Source: Lysobacter sp. (GTDB lineage: Bacteria; Pseudomonadota; Gammaproteobacteria; Xanthomonadales; Xanthomonadaceae). Taken from it: a stretch of DNA of 64,000 nucleotides. The position numbers and the translations under genes are program-made. The DNA lies in NCBI GenBank assembly GCA_019634715.1, contig JAHCAU010000011.1, forward strand, positions 95,139-159,138. The letters are read 5' to 3'. Positions 32,680 through 41,144 of the stretch are shown piece by piece; position 1 is the first letter of the stretch; each line of letters starts with the position of its first letter. Below the pieces are notes generated by a model. It saw only the letters and a program-made list of their open reading frames with translations, had not been told where the DNA came from and did no database searches.

Positions 32680-34121
32680 GCTGCGTCCCTCGTCGCGCCG
32701 CGCCGCTCCACCGCCACCGCCTCGAAGGTCCGGCCGGTCGCCTCCAGCGTGATCGCGATGCCCGGCAGCTGCTGGCGCGCGCGCTCGATCGCGACATCGA
32801 CATAGGCGGGCGCGATTTCCACGGCCCGGCAGATCCGTCCGGCACGCTCGCAGGCGATCAGGGTGGTGCCGCTGCCGGCGAAGGGTTCGAACACCACCTC
32901 GCCCGCGTCCGAGTATGCGTCGATCAGAAAGCTCGGCAGTGCGACAGGGAATACCGCCGGATGATCGATCCCCTGCCCCAGCTTGCCCTTGTGCCGCATG
33001 ATGCGGATGACCGCATCCGGGATGCGCGTCTCCTGCGTGGGCTGGTGCGCGTGCGCCCAACCCAGAGGCGTTCCGTCCTTGCCGCGGAATGTCGAGGAAG
33101 TTCCATCCGCACGCAAGTGGATGTCCTGTCCCGCGAACTTGCATGGCACGGTCTTGTTCGGCCTGCGGTTGCTGCGGTTGAAGTGGAAGATGAACTCGAA
33201 ACTGGGCGCGAGGCGCCCGCGCCAATCGCCCGGCAAACCTGGCCCCTGGTCCCAGACATACCAGCCGAAGCGACGCCAGCCGGACGTCCGCATCCAGGCG
33301 ATCCAGCCGTCCCAGTACGGCTGCACTTCGTTGTCGTCGTGAACCAGACCCAGATTCACCAGCACCTGCGCGCTGTCGCGCAAGGCGGCGCGCGCGGCGC
33401 CGAACACGTCTTGCATGAGCGTGTCCCAGTCGCCGACGCCGCCATCTGCATAATCGCGCTGGCGGGCATACGGTGGCGAGGTGATGCACAGGTGCGCCTG
33501 CTCGCCCTGCATGAGCGCGGCGATGACCGCGGAGTCCGAGGCATCGCCGCAGACGAGCCGGTGCGCCCCGATCCGCCAGACATCGCCCGTACGCGACACC
33601 GGCGCAGCCTGCGGCTCGACCGGGCCGGCTTCCTCATCGCTCTGGCCTTCCTCGTTGTCGACCGGGTTGTCGACCTGCGAGGCGGTGCTCGCCGCATCGT
33701 CCGACGACTCCACCGCATCGAGCAGGTGTTCGATCTCCGCTGCCGAGAAGCCGGTCAGGTCCAGGTCGAAACCGGCGTCGGCGAGATCCGCCAGTTCGAG
33801 CATCAGCATCGCCTCGTCCCAGCCGGCATCGATGGCGATGCGGTTGTCGGCGATCACCAGAGCGCGCTTCTGCGCCGCGCTCAGGTGCGCCAGTTCGATC
33901 ACCGGCACTTCGGTCATCCCGAGCTTGCGTGCGGCGAGCAGCCGGCCGTGGCCGGCAATCACGCCGTTGTCGCCGTCGACCAGGATCGGGTTGGTCCAGC
34001 CGAACTCCACGATGCTCGCCGCGATCTGCGCGACCTGCGCATCGCTGTGCGTGCGCGGATTGCGGGCGTAGGGAATCAGCGCCTCGACCCGACGGGTCTC
34101 GACGGTGAGGGCATGGGGCAT
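32676..34121 (-). CDS. ParB-like domain fused to DNA methyltransferase (SPPY type)
   Basis: 481 residues; ATG at 34121, the last reasonable start before the ParB domain (YARNPRTHSDAQVAQIAASI). An acidic linker (NPVDNEEGQSDEEAGPVE) leads to the methyltransferase with CITSPPYARQRDY and VVFEPFAGSGTTLIACERAG. The SPPY motif suggests N4-cytosine. Coupled to the DPPY enzyme, giving two related enzymes of different predicted chemistry in tandem. Confidence 0.9.
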   Translation of the reverse strand: MPHALTVETRRVEALIPYARNPRTHSDAQVAQIAASIVEFGWTNPILVDGDNGVIAGHGRLLAARKLGMTEVPVIELAHLSAAQKRALVIADNRIAIDAGWDEAMLMLELADLADAGFDLDLTGFSAAEIEHLLDAVESSDDAASTASQVDNPVDNEEGQSDEEAGPVEPQAAPVSRTGDVWRIGAHRLVCGDASDSAVIAALMQGEQAHLCITSPPYARQRDYADGGVGDWDTLMQDVFGAARAALRDSAQVLVNLGLVHDDNEVQPYWDGWIAWMRTSGWRRFGWYVWDQGPGLPGDWRGRLAPSFEFIFHFNRSNRRPNKTVPCKFAGQDIHLRADGTSSTFRGKDGTPLGWAHAHQPTQETRIPDAVIRIMRHKGKLGQGIDHPAVFPVALPSFLIDAYSDAGEVVFEPFAGSGTTLIACERAGRICRAVEIAPAYVDVAIERARQQLPGIAITLEATGRTFEAVAVERRGATRDAA

Positions 34122-34467
34122 CGTGGACTCGAACGAAGAAGCCCACCAACCACCGCGTCCGGGAACAGGGGGAACGGACGCGATGGCCGATGGGCTGGAG
34201 AGAGGGGTTTGCACGCCAGTGGGCCGCAAACCTGCAAACCCGCAAACCGGCGCAAACCTTGGTTTGCGGTGAGACGGTAGCGAGGTTCCGCGGCTCCGCC
34301 CCCCGCTTCAGGCGGGGCGCAGGGAGGACCCGTAGACCTTGTGGGGCTACAACTGACCTCGTTGGTCGCTGTGGCCTCGCAGGCGTTGCGCCAGCGGGAG
34401 CACGTCGACCGTGGAGCAAAAGATACCCCGCAAAGTAGGTGGCTGTTTCTTCGCTTCGCCCTGCGTT
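34122..34467. other. Non-coding gap with iteron-like repeats and a hairpin
   Basis: 346 bases without a gene, inside an otherwise overlapping operon. Holds the GCAAACC cluster and a GC hairpin around 34300-34320 (CCCCGC, TTCAG, GCGGGG). A natural place for a replication origin or for a promoter of the methyltransferase genes. Confidence 0.5.
34206..34267. repeat. GCAAACC iteron-like cluster
   Basis: Four direct GCAAACC heptamers at 34226, 34234, 34242 and 34252, flanked by inverted copies GGTTTGC at 34206 and 34261. Spacing is 8, 8 and 10 bases. Iterons of this kind bind initiators or regulators. Confidence 0.75.
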
Positions 34468-34917
34468 TTACGATCCCGCATCGCTGGCTGCGACCGCTTG
34501 CGCCACGTTGCGCGATGCTGCGGTTTCGCCTGCGATGCGCGGAGGCTGCCCGTTGAGCTGGACCACGATCAGCGCCAGGGCATGCCGCCAGCGACGCCAT
34601 GCGGTGACGCGCGAACATCCGTAGGCCTCGCAGATCGCCCGCCACGGCACGTAGCGGGCGCGCGCCCAGATCAGATGCCGCTGGCGCTCGTCCAGCCACA
34701 GCAGCCATTGCGTCGTTTCGGCGAGCCGATCGATGGCGGCAGGCGTCGCCGGAATGCGCAGCACCGTCAGCTCGTCCGCATAGCCTTCCCAGGACTGGCG
34801 CGCGATCTCGGGCCACATCGTGACGTAGCCGGCGACGCGGGCAGGCGGGAGCCGGTGCGCGGTCACCGCTGCCTCGTGGAAGCGGTACTCGACCTCCTCG
34901 ATGGTCCACACGTTCAC
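34468..34917 (-). CDS. DUF6362-like HTH protein
   Basis: 149 residues. GTG at 34917 overlaps the resolvase stop (GTGA). N-terminal VNVWTIEEVEYRFHEAAVTA and WPEIARQSWEGYADE match what I remember of DUF6362. C-terminal helix-turn-helix VPWRAICEAYGCSRVTAWRR. Likely a phage regulator; it lies at the switch from replication genes to the repeat-bearing gap. Family call from memory. Confidence 0.6.
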   Translation of the reverse strand: MNVWTIEEVEYRFHEAAVTAHRLPPARVAGYVTMWPEIARQSWEGYADELTVLRIPATPAAIDRLAETTQWLLWLDERQRHLIWARARYVPWRAICEAYGCSRVTAWRRWRHALALIVVQLNGQPPRIAGETAASRNVAQAVAASDAGS

Positions 34918-35381
34918 GCCGCACGCTCCTGCGCGATGGCCCAGTGCAGCAGGGCGAGTGCGTCCGCCTCGTTGTCGTCGGCCGGGGCATGGCCCCAGCG
35001 CCGCACCGCTTCGAGCACGGCGTCCTTGTTCGCGTTGCCCTTGCCGGTGGCGTGTCGCTTGATAGTACACACGGGAACGCCCTGGTACGGGATCTGGCGC
35101 TGTTCGCACCAGGCGCAGAGCTGGCCGAGGAAACCGCCATAGGCGTGGGCCGCATCCGTGGAGGCGTGCCTGCGCACTTCCTCAAATGCGATGTGCTGCA
35201 GCCCGCCCGAGAGCGACTGCAGCTCGTCCAGCCAGCGGGCGAAGCGCAGGTAGCGCATGCCGCCGCCCTCGAAGCGCTGTGGCTTGAAGGACTGTGTGCC
35301 GCTCACGATGCGGCGATCGTGCGTGCGCAGTGCCCAGCCCGTGGTGGTACCGAGGTCGAGCGCGAGGAGTGTCTGGGTCAT
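34914..35381 (-). CDS. RuvC-like Holliday junction resolvase
   Basis: 155 residues, ATG at 35381. RNase H-fold acidic residues are visible: LLALDLGTTTGWAL (first Asp), IAFEEVRRH (Glu), and NEADALALLHWAI (last Asp). Cuts branched DNA formed in recombination/replication before packaging. Fits the adjoining recombination and primase genes. Confidence 0.85.
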   Translation of the reverse strand: MTQTLLALDLGTTTGWALRTHDRRIVSGTQSFKPQRFEGGGMRYLRFARWLDELQSLSGGLQHIAFEEVRRHASTDAAHAYGGFLGQLCAWCEQRQIPYQGVPVCTIKRHATGKGNANKDAVLEAVRRWGHAPADDNEADALALLHWAIAQERAA

Positions 35382-35402
35382 CGTCAGGGGTCCATAGCGG
35401 GT

Positions 35403-35498
35403 GCCTGACGCAGCCGACTCAGTTCATGGTTATTCCCCATACGTGCGTGTGCGCGCACGCGTGGGCGTAAATCATGGACAGTGTCGGCTGCGTCAGGC
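35403..35498. repeat. 96-bp imperfect palindrome
   Basis: Two 48-base halves face each other and align without gaps, about 75% identical. The outer 16 bases (GCCTGACGCAGCCGAC) are perfect in both arms, the inner parts share CATG, CCCA and CG-TGCG. It fills the gap between the primase stop and the resolvase start. Confidence 0.8.
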
Positions 35499-35501
35499 GT
35501 G

Positions 35502-37787
35502 TCAGTCGGCATCGGCATAGGGGGTGTATCCGGACCTCGGCGTGACCTTCACGCCGATCCCCTGAAACCCCCGCACGCCCAGTGCGTTGCGCCATTTTTC
35601 GATGCCGCGGGTGATCAGCAGGTCGGAGAAGCGGCGTTGCGAGCCGACGAACTCGCCAGCGGCTTCCGCCCACGCCTTCCAGTCGTTGAACAGTTCGCCG
35701 GTCAGGGCCTTGGCGTTGGCGTCGCGGACGCAGCGCTCGTCGATCCACCGCCCCAGCGCGTCCTCGGCCTCGAAATACTCCTCGGTCGCCGAGACGACGC
35801 TGGCGGGCGGCTGCAGGCCCGTGCGCTGCCACTGCAGGCAGCCGGCCATCGCCCAGGCGAGGATGCCGTCGCGCTCGTCGAGCAGCCTCTCGGTGAGCTT
35901 CAGGTCGCGGCGCTCGGGCGGGATCGTCACCGTGAACGGGATCAGGTGCATGCGCCGCTTCATCGCCTCGTCGACGTTACGGATCGCCGGTTTGTGATTG
36001 CCGGCGATAACGAGCTTGAACTGGGGCGTGTACTCGAAGAAGTCCTGGCGCATGAAGCGCGCCGAGACCTTGTCGCCGCCGGTGATGGCCTTGACCTTCG
36101 ACTCGTTCCAGCGCCGGCCCTGTTCGGTTTCGACGGAGGCGACGAAGCGCGCGCCGCGCAGTCCTGCCAGATCGGTCGGGTGGCGGTCGCCGCGCGCTTC
36201 CATGAACGTGTCCATCGGTGCGTTGGTCGCGTAATCGCCGAGGATCGTCGCCAGTACGTTGACGAACACCGACTTGCCGTTGGCGCCGGTGCCGTACAGG
36301 AAGAACAGCGCGTGCGCGCTGGTCGCGCCGGTGAGGCAGTAGCCGGCCATGCGCTGCAGGTACGTCTGCAGATCCGCGTCGCCGCCGGTGACATCGCCGA
36401 GGAACGCGCGCCAGCGGGTGCAGTCGCCCCTCGGCGTGGCTGTGGCCAGCCGGGTGTGGTGCTCGGCGCGCGCGTGCGGTCGCATTCGCCCGCTGCGCAG
36501 GTCGACAATGCCGTTGGGGGTGTTCAGGGCGTAGGGATTGGCATCCCAGACGTCGGCCGTGGCCGCATGCCGGCGGTCGGTGCGGGCGAGCCGCTCCACC
36601 CCACCAACCGTGCCACTGGCGGCGAGCTTGGCGGCGAGCCGGTGCGAGTCGGCCTTCAGCGCGGCCTCGCGGCAGACCGCGCGCACCAGGTGCTGGACCA
36701 GCAGGGTCTCGTCCGCCTGCCAGCGCCGGCCGTCCCACAGCAGCCACTTGCCCCAGGCAGCGCAGTAGCGCCAGTCCTCGGCGTAGCGGGTGGTGAACGA
36801 CAGCGCAAGCGCGTCGTCGGTCGCCCAGACCGAGGCCTCCTGCGTCGGCGTCGCGGTCGCTGGCTTGATGCTCATGCGCGGGCCACCTGCGATGAAAGCC
36901 GCGACATCGAAGCCGTCTGTCAGCGCATCGGCGGCGTCCCAGCCCTCGGGCCTGTCGTCCGGCGGCAGCAGGATGTCGCAGGAGGTCGCGCCCACCGCGA
37001 GCGCCGCCTGCGCCGCGGCGGTCGCGTACTCCCAGCCGGGCACGTCCTTGTCCGGCCACAGCAGCACGGCCTTGCCGGCCAGCGGCGACCAGTCGGTCTT
37101 GTCCACGGGCGCATTCGCGCCGTGCATGGCGGTGGTTGCGACGATCCCGGCATCGATCAGGGCCTGTGCGCACTTCTCGCCTTCGACCAGCACCACAGTC
37201 GACGCCTGCGCGATGCCCGGCTGGTGATACAGCGGCCGCGGTTCCGGCGGCGCGGGCTTGCGACGCCTGGCATCCCAGGGCCGGAACTCCTTCTTGCCGC
37301 CGGGCGGATCGTAGCGGTAGACCACGGCGATCAGCTGACCATCGGCGTCCAGGTAATCCCACTTGGCGGTCGCCGGGCCGAGTTCATCGATCGGTGGCGC
37401 CTTCTTCGGCTTCGCGATGGAGACTGCAGGCGTGCGGCCGAGCAGGCGCGTGGCTTCCTCGAGCACGCGCGCGAAGTCGTGCTGGGCGTCGAGCCGGTAA
37501 TGCGCCGCGATCAGATCGAAGATGTCGCCGCCACTGCCCTCGGCGCGGTCGGTCCACAGGCCAGCCTTCTCGCCCGCCAGCACCACCTCCAAGCTGTCGC
37601 CCGGGCTGCCCAGCGCATCGCCGATCACGAACTTGCCGCGCCGCGACTTGCCTGCCGGAAACAGCGTCGCCAGCACCGCGTCCAGACGACCGATCAGCGC
37701 CAGGCGGATCGCCTCGCGCGAATCGTCCTGCGGCAGTACGGGCGCAACCGGATCGGCGTCGTTGAAGTCGGTCCAGTCACTGCCCAT
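35502..37787 (-). CDS. P4-type primase/SF3 helicase
   Basis: 761 residues, ATG at 37787. Toprim-like part near residues 200-300 (TVVLVEGEKCAQALIDAG, AVLLWPDKDVPGWEYA), then a D5-N/SF3 helicase with Walker A FLYGTGANGKSVFVNVLATI and LAGLRGARFVASVETEQGRR, and RMHLIPFTVTIPPERRD. Primes and unwinds phage DNA at the origin. Overlaps the small HTH gene by 11 bases. The palindrome and GCAAACC cluster nearby could be its targets. Confidence 0.9.
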   Translation of the reverse strand: MGSDWTDFNDADPVAPVLPQDDSREAIRLALIGRLDAVLATLFPAGKSRRGKFVIGDALGSPGDSLEVVLAGEKAGLWTDRAEGSGGDIFDLIAAHYRLDAQHDFARVLEEATRLLGRTPAVSIAKPKKAPPIDELGPATAKWDYLDADGQLIAVVYRYDPPGGKKEFRPWDARRRKPAPPEPRPLYHQPGIAQASTVVLVEGEKCAQALIDAGIVATTAMHGANAPVDKTDWSPLAGKAVLLWPDKDVPGWEYATAAAQAALAVGATSCDILLPPDDRPEGWDAADALTDGFDVAAFIAGGPRMSIKPATATPTQEASVWATDDALALSFTTRYAEDWRYCAAWGKWLLWDGRRWQADETLLVQHLVRAVCREAALKADSHRLAAKLAASGTVGGVERLARTDRRHAATADVWDANPYALNTPNGIVDLRSGRMRPHARAEHHTRLATATPRGDCTRWRAFLGDVTGGDADLQTYLQRMAGYCLTGATSAHALFFLYGTGANGKSVFVNVLATILGDYATNAPMDTFMEARGDRHPTDLAGLRGARFVASVETEQGRRWNESKVKAITGGDKVSARFMRQDFFEYTPQFKLVIAGNHKPAIRNVDEAMKRRMHLIPFTVTIPPERRDLKLTERLLDERDGILAWAMAGCLQWQRTGLQPPASVVSATEEYFEAEDALGRWIDERCVRDANAKALTGELFNDWKAWAEAAGEFVGSQRRFSDLLITRGIEKWRNALGVRGFQGIGVKVTPRSGYTPYADAD

Positions 37788-38013
37788 CGGCGACCTCCCT
37801 GACGGGCGCGATGATGGTCGCGTTGCGATCGCGCCACTGCTCCAGCTCGCTCAGCCGGAACCGGACCAGGTGACCGATGCGATAGGCCGGCACGCCGCGC
37901 GCGCGGCGCTGGGTCTTGTTGTTGAGCCATTGCAACGGGATGCACAGCGCCACGTGCGCGGTGCGTGCATCCACCATCGGCTCGACATGGGTAGAGGCGA
38001 CATCTGGGGTCAT
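37777..38013 (-). CDS. Small HTH (AlpA/excisionase-like) protein
   Basis: 78 residues, ATG at 38013. HVALCIPLQWLNNKTQRRAR then YRIGHLVRFRLSELEQWRDR is the MerR/AlpA-type pattern: helix pair followed by a DNA-contacting wing. Overlaps the exonuclease stop and the primase start. Could help the primase or regulate early genes. Confidence 0.65.
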   Translation of the reverse strand: MTPDVASTHVEPMVDARTAHVALCIPLQWLNNKTQRRARGVPAYRIGHLVRFRLSELEQWRDRNATIIAPVREVADGQ

Positions 38014-38744
38014 GAAGCCCTCCAGCAGCGGTCCTGCCATGCGCAGCACCTGCACTCGAAGTGGGTCGGGTCCGAGAAGCTGCGTGGCAGCAGTTCGCCG
38101 GCGTCGGTCGCGACCACCACCTGCACGGCCCGGTCGGACATGCGCTGCGCGAGCTGGCCGTCGAAGGGCACGCGCTCGGCGTAGATCTCCATCGTGTCGG
38201 CATTGATGGCGGTGAACAGCGCCGGGTGTTCGTGCAGGCCGAGATAGGCTTGGTACATGGCGACCTGCGCGGCGTAGACGGGTTTGGCGACGGCGAGCCG
38301 GTGCTTCTCCAGCTCGCGCCAGGCTTTGGCGCCAAGGAACTTGCACTCCCACAGCGCCGGATACCGGTAACCCTCGGGGCCGCCGACCAGCACGCCGTCG
38401 ACATGGCCCTTGAGCCGGCCGTCCAGCGCCGAGAATCCAAGCTGCGTGCCGTCGTCCTGGCGCGTGCGCAGGTCGAATCCCGCGCCGCGCAGCCACCCGA
38501 TCATGCAGTCCTCGAGCACGTGGCCACGCTCGAAGATGCGCAGCATCCTGCCGGGCGTGTCGCGGCCGGGATCGACCGGGGCATCGGCATATTCGTACTG
38601 CAGGGCACGCGTGCATTCCACGCCCAGGCGCGAGGCGCCGAGATACGTGCGCTTGCCCTCGGCCGCGCGCGCCTGTTGCACGCCGATATCGATCAGGGCC
38701 TCCAGACGCCCCGACTCGGTCGACGACGAATTGAAATCCAGCAT
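38010..38744 (-). CDS. PD-(D/E)XK exonuclease, Cas4-like with C-terminal Cys cluster
   Basis: 244 residues, ATG at 38744. Nuclease core GHVDGVLVGGPEGYRYPALW then ECKFLGAKAWRELEKHRLAV (Asp, Glu-x-Lys), followed by a Gln/Tyr helix (YAAQVAMYQAYLGL). One Cys near residue 45 and FECRCCAWQDRCW at the end would hold an iron-sulfur cluster as in Cas4/AddB. Would resect ends for the recombinase encoded two genes upstream. Confidence 0.8.
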   Translation of the reverse strand: MLDFNSSSTESGRLEALIDIGVQQARAAEGKRTYLGASRLGVECTRALQYEYADAPVDPGRDTPGRMLRIFERGHVLEDCMIGWLRGAGFDLRTRQDDGTQLGFSALDGRLKGHVDGVLVGGPEGYRYPALWECKFLGAKAWRELEKHRLAVAKPVYAAQVAMYQAYLGLHEHPALFTAINADTMEIYAERVPFDGQLAQRMSDRAVQVVVATDAGELLPRSFSDPTHFECRCCAWQDRCWRAS

Positions 38745-38754
38745 CGCAGCGCCC

Positions 38755-39174
38755 TCAGAACGGGATGTCGTCGTCTTCGAAGTCGTCCAGCGGCGGCAGC
38801 CCGCGCACCGCGCGCGACTGCTGGTGCTGCTGGCGTTCGTAGGCGTGGATCACCGCATCGATGACGCGCAGGGCCTGCGTCTGCGAGTACTGCGCCAGCG
38901 GCACGGCAAAGCCGACCGCATCGGCGGCGTTGCCCAGCGCGCGCAGGCATGCGCGCTGGGCATCGGGAGAAAGGGGCAAGGTCACGGGGGCGAGTTCCTC
39001 CAGCGACGCCGGCTCATGCCGGCGCCTGCTGTCGTAGAGTTGATGGAAGGCGTCCTGGCAACGGCGCGAGCAGAAGGCCCAGCGGTGCGGGTAACGCCTC
39101 GGATCGGCGGGCGCGCGCGTCAGGTCAAGGTGACCGAAGCCGCGTGCCTGCTGGCCACAGGCCCAGCACCGCAT
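38755..39174 (-). CDS. Zinc-finger protein ending in an SSB-like DDDIPF tail
   Basis: 139 residues, ATG at 39174. N-terminal CWACGQQARGFG and WAFCSRRCQDAFHQLY make a Cys4 zinc ribbon as in DUF6511-type proteins. A helical middle follows. The final residues LDDFEDDDIPF copy the acidic tip of bacterial SSB (DDDIPF), which recruits RecO, PriA, RecQ and exonuclease I. This gene lies between the ssDNA-binding gene and the exonuclease, which supports a recruiting role. Confidence 0.75.
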   Translation of the reverse strand: MRCWACGQQARGFGHLDLTRAPADPRRYPHRWAFCSRRCQDAFHQLYDSRRRHEPASLEELAPVTLPLSPDAQRACLRALGNAADAVGFAVPLAQYSQTQALRVIDAVIHAYERQQHQQSRAVRGLPPLDDFEDDDIPF

Positions 39175-39183
39175 GTGCCGGCC

Positions 39184-39786
39184 TCACTGCGCCCACGTCG
39201 GCCGCCCGGTCGGGACCGCATGGGTGCCCTGCGCAGCCGGTGCCGGGGCGCGTGCGGCCGCAGCCGACGCGGTGCCAGGTCCGGGACCGGAACCGCCCGG
39301 GTAGTCTGGCTGGTCGGGTTCCACCGCCTGCTTGATGATGTTGCGCGGATCGCCGCGGTTGTCGCGCTCGACATCGATCTTCGCCACGAACTCGATGCCC
39401 TCCAGTTCGTGGAAGCCTTGGATGCGCCGCGCGGCAGCGGCCTGCGGCGAGTTGTCGTCGGCCCGAACGCGGCGTGCCGAGTTGAGCAGCGCGCGCAGGA
39501 AGCTGCGACCCATGCCGCTCCAGGTCGGCCCCTTGGGGCTGTACAGGCCGATGTTCGACCACAGCTTGCGCCTGGCGTACGGGCCTTCGAGCACCACGAA
39601 CTCGCAGGCCAGGTAGATGGCTCCGGTCTCGTCGCTGCGCGTTGCCCAGCCACCGGTCCAGCCCTGACTCGGGTCGTTGTAGCCGCCGGGCTTGATGCTC
39701 ATCCTCACCCAGGCGATGGTGCCCTTGGGGATAAGGTCGAAGCTCTGCTGCTGTTCTGCGTCGTTGAAATCGTTCCAGACGGTCAT
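39184..39786 (-). CDS. ssDNA-binding protein, DUF669-like
   Basis: 200 residues, ATG at 39786 overlapping the recombinase stop (ATGA). Start WNDFNDAEQQQSFDLIPKGT and an OB-fold-like strand pattern (YLACEFVVLEGPYARRKLW) resemble DUF669, a phage SSB family. C-terminus is an Ala/Pro/Gly-rich linker with no acidic tip (ends GRPTWAQ). The tip is found instead on the adjacent zinc-finger protein. Confidence 0.7.
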   Translation of the reverse strand: MTVWNDFNDAEQQQSFDLIPKGTIAWVRMSIKPGGYNDPSQGWTGGWATRSDETGAIYLACEFVVLEGPYARRKLWSNIGLYSPKGPTWSGMGRSFLRALLNSARRVRADDNSPQAAAARRIQGFHELEGIEFVAKIDVERDNRGDPRNIIKQAVEPDQPDYPGGSGPGPGTASAAAARAPAPAAQGTHAVPTGRPTWAQ

Positions 39787-40652
39787 GCGGTCACCGGAGA
39801 ATGGGGCGTGGAGGACGTCGCGGGGCGCGTGAAGTCGAGCCGTTCCAGCGCCGGCCGCGCGCTGCCGGCGATCTTCTGCATCAGGCGACCGAGGTGCGGT
39901 TCCTCGATCATCTCGAGGCGGCCCGAGCGATCCTTGGCTGGAAATCCCCACGGATTGAGGGTGTGGCAGACGAAGGCGCGATACGCGGTGCCGTCGTCGG
40001 CCGCGATCTCGGTCATCGTGACGACCTCGTCGACGATGCCGGGCAGTTCGAGCCCCGTCTTGCTGCCGTCGATCTGCAACTGCAGCTGGCGTCGACCGAA
40101 ATCGTCGATCCGCTCTTCGAGGATGCCGACGAACCACACGCTCTTGCCGCGGGTGTGCTGCAGGTGGGTCAGCCACGCGATCATCTCCTGCCCCATGAGG
40201 CCATAGGCGCCTCGCATGTCGGGCTTGCCGGTCTTGTCGGAGTACGCCTGAGGCTGGCCCTTGCTCCACTGCAGGCACAGGCGCCCGGCGACGGTGATCG
40301 AATCGACGAAAAGCGTGTGGTACCTCTCGAGCTGCGCCGGATCGCCGTAGCGCGCGCAGGCCGCGTCGTAGTGCGCATGGCTGTACGCCTGATCGTCGCG
40401 CAGCGCCGGGTTGGGGCCGCCGATGAACACGGCCAGATCCCGGCACTCGCTCCAGGTGCGCGGGCGCAGGCTGTCACCAGCCCAGTCCTCGACCGCCAGA
40501 TCGCCGGCCTCCAGATCCAGAAACAGGGTCGACGCTGCGTCGAGCGTCCACAGCTGCGAGGTCTTGCCGATGCCGGACTTGCCAATCAGCACGCCCTTCA
40601 CACCGCGGCGCTCGGACATGCGCTGGTCGGCGCCGATGATGGGGAGCGTCAT
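39783..40652 (-). CDS. RecA-like ATPase, Sak4-type recombinase
   Basis: 289 residues, ATG at 40652. Walker A GVLIGKSGIGKTSQLWTL near residue 20, Walker B LFVDSITVAGRLCLQW, and SVWFVGILEER. Single-domain RecA-core proteins beside a DUF669 SSB and exonuclease are Sak4-type recombinases, which anneal or pair ssDNA with SSB help. The C-terminal tail is Ser/Thr/Pro-rich. Confidence 0.8.
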   Translation of the reverse strand: MTLPIIGADQRMSERRGVKGVLIGKSGIGKTSQLWTLDAASTLFLDLEAGDLAVEDWAGDSLRPRTWSECRDLAVFIGGPNPALRDDQAYSHAHYDAACARYGDPAQLERYHTLFVDSITVAGRLCLQWSKGQPQAYSDKTGKPDMRGAYGLMGQEMIAWLTHLQHTRGKSVWFVGILEERIDDFGRRQLQLQIDGSKTGLELPGIVDEVVTMTEIAADDGTAYRAFVCHTLNPWGFPAKDRSGRLEMIEEPHLGRLMQKIAGSARPALERLDFTRPATSSTPHSPVTA

Positions 40653-40653
40653 C

Positions 40654-41133
40654 TCAACCCTCCCCCGCCGGGGACAGCCGATATGTCGGCTTGCCGGGCT
40701 TGACGGTGCGCGCCGACTCGAACTGCGTACGCAGCGTCGACGGCCAGTTCAGGAAACGCGACTCGGAGATGCTGTAGGCGACATCGATGAACTCCTCGAC
40801 CGGCTCACCGGCTGCGGCGATCCGTTTGGCGATCACGGCGAGCTGCGGCTGGTCCCAGGACACGCGCTTGGACACGTCCACGCTCAGGCGTACGTGCGCG
40901 TCGAAGACATGGACGACACCGAAGTCCTTCCCGGCCTCGGCGCGTGCGGCGCGGATGCGATCGCCGTACGTCTGCTCGATCGCCGTGTCGAAGCGCGCCC
41001 TGACCTGCTTGAGCCACTCGCCGGCCTGGTCGAGCTGCCGGGCGAGCAGGATCTTCTGTTGGGGAGAGAGTGCCGCCAGCTGGGCGACGGACAGTTCGGC
41101 GAGCTCGGCCGGCACGAGGGTGAGTTCGGTCAT
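40654..41133 (-). CDS. Early phage protein, unknown
   Basis: 159 residues, ATG at 41133. Long helices (LDQAGEWLKQVRARFDTAIE) then FGVVHVFDAHVRLSVDVSKR and WDQPQLAVIAKRIAAAGEPV. Proteins with this strand-helix pattern accompany Sak4 recombinases in many prophages, but no function is known to me. One base from the recombinase stop, so part of the same unit. Confidence 0.65.
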   Translation of the reverse strand: MTELTLVPAELAELSVAQLAALSPQQKILLARQLDQAGEWLKQVRARFDTAIEQTYGDRIRAARAEAGKDFGVVHVFDAHVRLSVDVSKRVSWDQPQLAVIAKRIAAAGEPVEEFIDVAYSISESRFLNWPSTLRTQFESARTVKPGKPTYRLSPAGEG

Positions 41134-41144
41134 CGTGGACGGCC

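Noticed and set aside
34206..34267. CRISPR-like array
   Set aside because: Units of 7 bases with 1-3-base gaps are iterons, not repeats with spacers. No array or cas gene seen anywhere.
35481..37802. 773-codon plus-strand open frame opposite the primase
   Set aside because: The minus strand holds a clear P4-type primase with Walker motifs; the plus frame has no domain signal.
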